Positions 5,370-9,968 of a stretch of 9,968 nt of DNA are shown here, one piece after another. Position numbers and translations under genes: made by a program. How positions within the stretch are numbered: position 1 is the first letter of the stretch; each line of letters opens with the position of its first letter. The notes under the pieces are model-generated. The model did not search any database, was not told the DNA's origin, and worked only from the letters and a program-made list of their open reading frames with translations. The stretch is from positions 1 to 9,968 of the forward strand of contig DPSD01000455.1 in NCBI GenBank assembly GCA_003538495.1, written 5' to 3'. Source of the stretch: Accumulibacter sp. Lineage in GTDB: Bacteria > Pseudomonadota > Gammaproteobacteria > Burkholderiales > Rhodocyclaceae.

Positions 5370-6797
5370 CTAGCGCAGTCCCTTGAGGAAGGCGGCGCGT
5401 TCGGGCTCGGAGTCGATCTGCTCGGCGAGCTTTCGGTGCAGTTCGCGCAGGTCGCCAGATTCGCTCGCCGCGCGCTTGACCAGCAGCTTGGCGAGCGGCC
5501 CGACATAAAGTGCCAGACGCTGTTCCGCGGCAGCAAGTGTTTCGGGATCGAAGACCGCCGCCGGCTTCGCGGCGACGCTTTCTTGCGGCGACCTCGGAGT
5601 GGTCGGCGCCGGCAGCGGCAGCGCGGCTGATGGTGACGACCTTTCCAAGCGCTCGATGCGTTTCAGGAAGTCGGAACGTTCGATTCCTTCCGGAATGTTC
5701 TCCGCCAGTTCGGAGTTGAATTCCTCGACGCTCCTGGCGTGCAGCACGCTCTTGCGGACCAGCACCTTGGCCAGTGGGCCGATCGACCTGACCAGCGACG
5801 ATTCGATCTCGGCCAGCATCTCGGGGGGCAGGGTCAAGGGCTGCGACCCAGGCATGGTCTTGCCGCTGGCGGCACCTGCAGCCCCTGCCCCGTCGTCGTT
5901 AAGCACCCCGGCCGCCGCTGGCGAGGGCTCGGCGCTGCCGTCGGCCTGCTGCGCGGCTCCGGCCACCGGCTTGCTCTTGACGAACGCTGCCACCAGCGCG
6001 CTGGCGAAGTCGCGCGCCGTCTGAAAACGCTCGTCGGGCTTCTTCGCCAGCGCTCGTGCCATCACCGCGTCGAACACCGCCGGCATCGAGGGGACGATTG
6101 CCGAGAGTGGTGCGGGGTCGGCGTGCAGGACATTGTGCATCACCGCGACCGGCGTCTCGGCGACAAACGGCCCGCGCCCGGTAAGCAGCTCGTAGAGGAT
6201 TACCCCGGCTGCCCACAGGTCGGAACGGCCATCCGCAGGCAGGCCAAGCAACTGCTCGGGGGAAATGTGGGTCGGCGTCCCCACGACCGTGCCGACCTGC
6301 GTGAGCGACGAGCTCTGGATCCGGGCCACGCCGAAATCCATGACCTTGATCTTCATGCCGCTGAGCACCATCAGGTTGGCCGGCTTGATGTCGCGGTGCA
6401 CGACACCGTGTTTGTGCGAATAGTCCAGCGCGGAGAGCAGTTGCTTCATTACCTCGAAGACATCGATCATCGCGAAGCGTCCGCGCTGGCGCATCAGCTT
6501 GCGCAACTCCTGCCCCAGCACGTACTCCATGACGATGAAGGCCATCGTCTGGTCCTCGCCAAACTCGTACACGCCAACGATCCCGGGATGCTGCAGCCTG
6601 CCGCCGGCCTGCGCCTCGTGCTTGAAGCGCGCTACCGCGGCCGCGGATTCGACGTTCGCGAGGTACTCGGCGAGGATCGTCTTGATCGCCACCGGACGCT
6701 CGATGACCGGGTCGAAACCCTCATACACCGTGCCCATCGCGCCCTTGCCGAGCTCGCGACGGATTTCGTACTTGCCGATACGCTCGGGGAGGGTCAT
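5370..6797 (-). CDS. Hanks-type Ser/Thr protein kinase with two C-terminal helical repeats
   Basis: This 475-residue protein has a kinase domain at about 10-272. It has the glycine loop GKGAMGTV (17-24), VAIK with Lys39, Glu61, HRDIKPANLM with Asp136, DFG at 154-156, and GTP...SPEQ (about 173-182). All catalytic residues are present, so an active kinase is expected. A low-complexity Ala/Pro/Ser linker follows. Then come two copies of a helical repeat of about 52 residues, each with GPLAK(V/L)LV(R/K) (340-348 and 433-441) and a later ELAE/KLAEQI...FLK part; the last copy forms the C-terminus. I see no transmembrane segment, so it is probably cytoplasmic. It follows the DUF3365/HAMP sensor gene on the same strand (194-bp gap), a likely partner. 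The start ATG 6797 has a weak ribosome site, and an in-frame TGA lies just upstream at 6816-6818. Substrates are unknown. Confidence 0.92.
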   Translation of the reverse strand: MTLPERIGKYEIRRELGKGAMGTVYEGFDPVIERPVAIKTILAEYLANVESAAAVARFKHEAQAGGRLQHPGIVGVYEFGEDQTMAFIVMEYVLGQELRKLMRQRGRFAMIDVFEVMKQLLSALDYSHKHGVVHRDIKPANLMVLSGMKIKVMDFGVARIQSSSLTQVGTVVGTPTHISPEQLLGLPADGRSDLWAAGVILYELLTGRGPFVAETPVAVMHNVLHADPAPLSAIVPSMPAVFDAVMARALAKKPDERFQTARDFASALVAAFVKSKPVAGAAQQADGSAEPSPAAAGVLNDDGAGAAGAASGKTMPGSQPLTLPPEMLAEIESSLVRSIGPLAKVLVRKSVLHARSVEEFNSELAENIPEGIERSDFLKRIERLERSSPSAALPLPAPTTPRSPQESVAAKPAAVFDPETLAAAEQRLALYVGPLAKLLVKRAASESGDLRELHRKLAEQIDSEPERAAFLKGLR

Positions 6798-6815
6798 GGC
6801 CTCGTCGCTCGGGGC

Positions 6816-6866
6816 TCAGCGGCCATGAACGAACCTGCTACGCGGCCGCGCTGCTTGCTTGCTCAT
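6816..6866 (-). CDS. Possible 16-aa leader ORF in frame with the kinase gene
   Basis: ATG at 6866 is preceded by GGAGGAG (6874-6880) with a 7-base spacer, the best Shine-Dalgarno in this part of the window. The frame reads MSKQAARPRSRFVHGR and stops at TGA 6816-6818. Beyond the TGA the same frame continues through six sense codons straight into the kinase ATG at 6797. The kinase itself has only a weak ribosome site. It may be a leader whose translation feeds the kinase, or an older kinase start closed by a nonsense mutation or sequencing error. It may also be chance. Confidence 0.3.
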   Translation of the reverse strand: MSKQAARPRSRFVHGR

Positions 6867-6906
6867 TCGCTCACTCCTCCCCCATCCATTCGATATCCCT
6901 CATCGT

Positions 6907-6930
6907 GCGCTGACGTAGCGAGATCAGCGC
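6907..6930. promoter_or_regulatory. Perfect 7-bp inverted repeat in the sensor-kinase gap
   Basis: GCGCTGA (6907-6913) and TCAGCGC (6924-6930) are separated by 10 bases. It lies between the sensor stop and the leader ORF before the kinase. No T-run follows on the minus strand, so it is more likely an operator or an RNA stem that protects or partly ends the transcript than a standard terminator. Confidence 0.4.
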
Positions 6931-6991
6931 GCCCTCCCTTTCCCTGGCGTCGCGCATCGCTCGTTGTCGGCAACACGTGTTTCACCGCCCT

Positions 6992-7864
6992 TCAGGACTC
7001 GATCAACTTGATCGCCTTCTGCAGGCTGCGGCGCATGCGGTTGAAGGAGTTGGCGAGCACGCCAATCTCGTCGCCGCCGCTCGACACGAACTCCGGAACG
7101 TTGAAGTCGCCCGTCGACACCTTGTCGGCGGCCGCCGACATCCGCGAGATGGGCTGGATGATCAGCAGCGACAGCATCACGTTCAGGACCGCGAAGGTGG
7201 CGAGAAAGATTCCCCCGAGCGAGAGCATGAAGGTCTTGAAGGTGTTCTGTGCATTGGCCAGCGGCACCGACATCGGCACCGAAACCACCTGCGCACCGAT
7301 GGTTTCCATGTGCTTCCAGCCGAAGCCGTTGTTGCCACCGTAGATCTTGATCATCGACGCCGGCGCTGCCGAAGGGACGCTGTGACAAGCCAGGCAGGCG
7401 GCGTCCTTGATGGTGATCGGCCGCGCAATGTACAGCATCCGGCCAGTCGGCGTTTCACGCTCGCCGATCAGCTCGGTGACACGTTCGTCGCCGCGGAACT
7501 TCTGGACGATGTCGCTTTCCCAATCGACCGCGCGGTCGCGCGGGTTGGTGGGGTTGAGCGTAGCCTCCTTGTACGAGAAGTCCGGGTACTTGCTGTGCAG
7601 GGCGCTGAAGATCTCCGTGGCCGCGTAGGCCGGCACGGTCTGCGGCAGGAAGGTGGTAGCCAGCTGCGATTCGAGGAGCGGCTTCACCTGCTTGACCGTG
7701 TAGCCACGTACCGAGAGCGCCGACTCCATCATCAGGCCGGCGCTTCGCAACGTCTCCTGCTTGGCGTTTTCGTCGAGCAGGCGGTTCGATACATAGGCCG
7801 ATACGCCCATGCCGGCAGCAAAGACCAGCAGCAGCACCAGATTGAATTTCAGTCGCAGACCCAT
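6992..7864 (-). CDS. Membrane c-haem sensor: DUF3365 (Tll0287-like) plus HAMP, no output domain
   Basis: This 290-residue protein is built as a two-pass sensor. Transmembrane helix 1 spans about 6-24. A periplasmic Tll0287-like/DUF3365 domain covers about 30-205 and has one covalent haem c site, CLACH (157-161). Transmembrane helix 2 spans about 212-236. A HAMP domain begins at Pro238 and ends the protein (GDEIGVLANSFNRM is its second helix). In related sensors the HAMP passes a redox or ligand signal to a kinase, cyclase or methyl-accepting domain; here the protein simply stops. The kinase gene downstream on the same strand is the obvious candidate output, but a physical link is inferred. 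The ribosome site AAGGGGAAG lies about 6 bases before ATG 7864. It would need Sec export and the cytochrome c maturation system. The domain call is strong; the signal sensed is unknown. Confidence 0.87.
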   Translation of the reverse strand: MGLRLKFNLVLLLVFAAGMGVSAYVSNRLLDENAKQETLRSAGLMMESALSVRGYTVKQVKPLLESQLATTFLPQTVPAYAATEIFSALHSKYPDFSYKEATLNPTNPRDRAVDWESDIVQKFRGDERVTELIGERETPTGRMLYIARPITIKDAACLACHSVPSAAPASMIKIYGGNNGFGWKHMETIGAQVVSVPMSVPLANAQNTFKTFMLSLGGIFLATFAVLNVMLSLLIIQPISRMSAAADKVSTGDFNVPEFVSSGGDEIGVLANSFNRMRRSLQKAIKLIES

Positions 7865-8300
7865 GATTTGCTTCCCCTTACCAGAGTGAGAACGGGAAAT
7901 TCAGCGGCACCGCCCGGAGTATAGGTAGCTCTGCGATCTCAGGTCAATCGGAGACCACCGTGCAGAATCGATTGGCGGATCGCCGCTGCCATGCTTTTTT
8001 GACCGATTTCCACAACACAAGTGCGCGCACGCTTGCCTGGCCCGTGCATCGGCCTTCCGTGAGGGCCAGTCGCCGAATCGTGTCCGCCAATGCGTCGTCG
8101 CGAACCCCGCGCTCGGCATTCGACCTGGAAACCCGTACGCGGAAGGCGGCAGGCTGCGCGCCGATCAGAGCGGAAGCGCCGGGAATGCCGTATGCTGGTC
8201 GCGTCGCCGGCGGGGCGCGGACCTTCCTTGCCTCATCGCGGTGTAAGGAAACATCGCTGCCGGTCGACCAAGGCGGAAAGATCAACGGAGAAGAATAATC
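7865..8300. other. Divergent control region, sensor gene and arsS
   Basis: These 436 bases separate the start codons of two divergent genes and must hold both promoters. I see the sensor's ribosome site at its left end and the arsS site GGAGAAG (8287-8293) at its right end. There is also an inverted repeat CTGGCCC/GGGCCAG (8037-8043 and 8063-8069, 19-base loop), and a TTTTTT run at 7995-8000 just after a small GGCG/CGCC stem. Frames open across the region have no ribosome site and no recognisable protein. I could not assign a clear sigma-70 or sigma-54 promoter, nor an ArsR operator. Confidence 0.5.
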
Positions 8301-9299
8301 ATGCACGCCACCCTGCCCCTGCTCGCAACCAGCACGTTCCCGGCCCTGCACCGGTGCTCGGTCGAAACGCTGCAGGTCAATCTCGGCTACCGCTGCAACC
8401 AGAGCTGCCTGCACTGCCACGTCAACGCCGGCCCACAACGCAAGGAGGAGATGACCGGCGAGACCATCGATGCGCTGCTGGAGTTCATCGCCGCCAGCCC
8501 TGAAGTGAAGGTTCTCGACCTGACCGGCGGCGCGCCGGAGCTGAACCGGCATTTCCGCAGGCTGGTCGTCGCCGGGCGGCAGCGTGGGCTGCGGGTGATC
8601 GACCGGTGCAATCTGACAATCCTGGAGGAACCAGGGCACGACGATCTCGCTGATTTTCTGGCTGCGCACGACGTCGAGGTGGTCGCCTCGCTGCCGTGTT
8701 ACCTCGAAGAGAACGTCGACCGGCAGCGCGGCAAGGGCACTTTCGACGGCAGCATCCGCGGCCTGCAGCGCCTCAACGCACTCGGCTACGCGGCGCCGGA
8801 CAGTGGCCTGGTGCTAAACCTGGTATTCAATCCGCAGGGGCCGACGCTGCCGCCGCCGCAGGGACCGCTGGCCGCAGCCTACCGCGAACACCTCGGGCAG
8901 GAGTTCGGCATCGTCTTCAACGAGCTGTTTACCCTGAGCAACATGCCGATCCAGCGTTTCGGGTCGATGCTGATTTCCAAGGGCCAGTTCAACAGCTACA
9001 TGCAGTTGCTGCGCAGCGCGCACCGCGACGACAACCTCGAACACGTAATGTGCCGCAATCTGCTGTCGGTCGACTGGCAGGGCTACGTTTACGATTGCGA
9101 CTTCAACCAGCAGCTTGGCCTGCCGCTGGGCAAGCCCGGCCGCGCTCGCCTGCACATCACCGAGGCCAGCGCGGCGGCGCTCGAAGGCGGCGCGATCCGC
9201 GTCGCCGATCACTGCTACGGCTGCACGGCGGGACAGGGGTCGAGTTGCGGCGGCGCGCTGGGCGACGACATCGCCGCGGCGCCGTCGTGCGGCGTCTGA
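8301..9299 (+). CDS. arsS: ArsS-like radical SAM protein (arsenosugar biosynthesis family)
   Basis: This 332-residue radical SAM enzyme has the CNQSCLHC cluster motif (Cys32, Cys36, Cys39), which binds the 4Fe-4S cluster that cleaves SAM. The LDLTGGAPEL, VIDRCNLTIL, LNLVFNPQGPTLPP and FTLSNMPIQRFG stretches are typical of the ArsS family. The Cys-rich C-terminal domain (MCRNLLSVDWQGYVYDCDFNQ; CYGCTAGQGSSCGGAL at 305-320) would carry further Fe-S ligands. ArsS adds the deoxyadenosyl group of SAM to dimethylarsenite on the route to arsenosugars, after ArsM methylation. No arsM or arsR is visible, so the substrate here is inferred from family only. Some members are selenoproteins; this copy has no internal TGA and uses Cys throughout. 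The ribosome site GGAGAAG is about 7 bases before the ATG. A haloacid dehalogenase follows after 62 bases on the same strand, possibly in one operon. Confidence 0.85.
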   Translation: MHATLPLLATSTFPALHRCSVETLQVNLGYRCNQSCLHCHVNAGPQRKEEMTGETIDALLEFIAASPEVKVLDLTGGAPELNRHFRRLVVAGRQRGLRVIDRCNLTILEEPGHDDLADFLAAHDVEVVASLPCYLEENVDRQRGKGTFDGSIRGLQRLNALGYAAPDSGLVLNLVFNPQGPTLPPPQGPLAAAYREHLGQEFGIVFNELFTLSNMPIQRFGSMLISKGQFNSYMQLLRSAHRDDNLEHVMCRNLLSVDWQGYVYDCDFNQQLGLPLGKPGRARLHITEASAAALEGGAIRVADHCYGCTAGQGSSCGGALGDDIAAAPSCGV

Positions 9300-9361
9300 A
9301 CCGGCCGTCGAGGCAGTAGCGGCGCTTCCGGCCAGCACCCCCACCACAGGAAGGACAGAAC

Positions 9362-9968
9362 ATGGAAAAACTGCAGCTCAACGGCGTCGAAGCGTGTGTT
9401 TTCGACGCTTACGGTACCCTTTTCGACTTCAACACCGCAGCGCTGGCGGCGCGCGACGAGCTTGGCGACGACTGGCAGCGGCTGTCCGATCTATGGCGCC
9501 AGAAGCAACTGCAATACACCTGGCTGCGCGGCCTCGCCGGCCGGCATGCGGATTTCTGGCAGGTCACCGGCGACGCGCTCGACTTTTCGCTGGCGACCCT
9601 GCAGATCGACCGGCCCGGCCTGCGGGCGCGGCTAATGGACCTCTACCTGCACCTCGGAACGTATCCCGAGGTCGCCGCCACGCTGCGCGAGCTGAAGGCT
9701 GGGGGGATGAAGCTGGCGATTCTATCGAACGGGACGCCGGCGATGCTCGCGGCGGTGGTCACCAGCAGTGGCCTCGACGGCGTCTTCGACGCCGTCCTGT
9801 CGGTCGAGGACGTCGGCGCCTTCAAGCCGCACCCGGCGGTCTATGGGCTGGCGAGCGATCGCCTGCGCGTTGCGCCGGCGGCGATCTGCTTCCTCTCGTC
9901 GAACGGCTGGGATGCCTACTCGGCGAAGGCCTTCGGCTTTCGCGTGCTGTGGTGCAACCGCTTCGGAC
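9362..9968 (+). CDS. Haloacid dehalogenase, type II ((S)-2-haloacid dehalogenase), 3' end cut
   Basis: The frame is open from ATG 9362 to the right window edge (202 codons), so about the last tenth to fifth of the protein is missing. It is a HAD-superfamily hydrolase of the L-2-haloacid dehalogenase class: nucleophile Asp15 in FDAYGTLFD, WRQKQLQYTW with the substrate-carboxylate Arg46, LSNGTP with Ser122 and Asn123, FKPHPAVY with Lys155, and FLSSNGWDA with Ser179, Asn181 and Asp184. These are the type II catalytic residues, so it should replace the halide of 2-haloacids with hydroxyl. The native substrate could instead be another small acid. The start is supported by AGGAAGGA about 6 bases upstream. 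It lies 62 bases after arsS with no terminator seen, so it is probably co-transcribed. Confidence 0.9.
   Translation, partial: MEKLQLNGVEACVFDAYGTLFDFNTAALAARDELGDDWQRLSDLWRQKQLQYTWLRGLAGRHADFWQVTGDALDFSLATLQIDRPGLRARLMDLYLHLGTYPEVAATLRELKAGGMKLAILSNGTPAMLAAVVTSSGLDGVFDAVLSVEDVGAFKPHPAVYGLASDRLRVAPAAICFLSSNGWDAYSAKAFGFRVLWCNRFG

Noticed and set aside
6794..6826. Ten-codon ORF overlapping the kinase start as ATGA
   Set aside because: It has a poor ribosome site and no conservation evidence; the in-frame leader from 6866 is the better candidate.
5739..7343. 534-codon open frame on the plus strand
   Set aside because: It is antisense to both the kinase and the haem sensor, crosses their gap, is rich in Arg/His/Gln and has no domain. 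It is a high-GC shadow frame.
7960..8298. 112-codon plus-strand frame upstream of arsS
   Set aside because: It has an odd composition, no ribosome site and no family; it would end inside the arsS ribosome site region. Treated as intergenic.
7944..8669. 241-codon minus-strand frame overlapping the start of arsS
   Set aside because: It overlaps 370 bases of a clear radical SAM gene, including its cluster motif, and has no recognisable protein sequence.
1..9968. tRNA, rRNA, CRISPR, insertion sequence or attachment site
   Set aside because: I looked for T-loop motifs, regular spaced repeats, transposase motifs and terminal repeats and found none that hold up.

Overview
The window looks like the chromosome of a high-GC betaproteobacterium, most likely from the Rhodocyclales/Candidatus Accumulibacter area. 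This is inferred from gene content only: a PEP-CTERM protein, a divergent finR-fpr pair, ettA, a type II haloacid dehalogenase, and an ArsS-type radical SAM protein. No rRNA, tRNA, CRISPR array, insertion sequence or phage gene was seen.

Layout. (1) 1-1596, minus strand: a surface-protein region. A large secreted protein runs off the left edge. It has a putative Cys-Gln thioester domain followed by an SdrD B-like repeat, and no signal peptide. Behind it lies a 48-residue PEP-CTERM protein. Each gene is preceded by a sigma-54-like -24/-12 element. This part is visibly less GC-rich than the rest. (2) 1597-3399: a divergent LysR-type regulator (finR-like) and ferredoxin-NADP+ reductase (fpr), with a LysR-type dyad centred about 65 bp before the predicted fpr transcription start. 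(3) 3400-5286: ettA, the ABC-F translation factor, preceded by a 222-bp gap holding a doubtful small ORF and a hairpin. (4) 5370-7864, minus strand: a membrane-bound c-type haem sensor (DUF3365/Tll0287-like plus HAMP, with no output domain), then a soluble Hanks-type Ser/Thr kinase with two C-terminal repeats. The two may form a split redox-signalling pair. (5) 7865-8300: a divergent, gene-free control region. (6) 8301-9968, plus strand: arsS-like radical SAM gene, then a type II (S)-2-haloacid dehalogenase cut by the right edge.

The points most worth a second look are the thioester-domain protein in a Gram-negative, the minimal PEP-CTERM protein and its sigma-54-like promoter, the haem sensor/kinase pair, and a short ORF with an excellent Shine-Dalgarno that reads in frame into the kinase gene but is closed by a TGA. 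All family calls rest on motifs read by eye; no database search was run.
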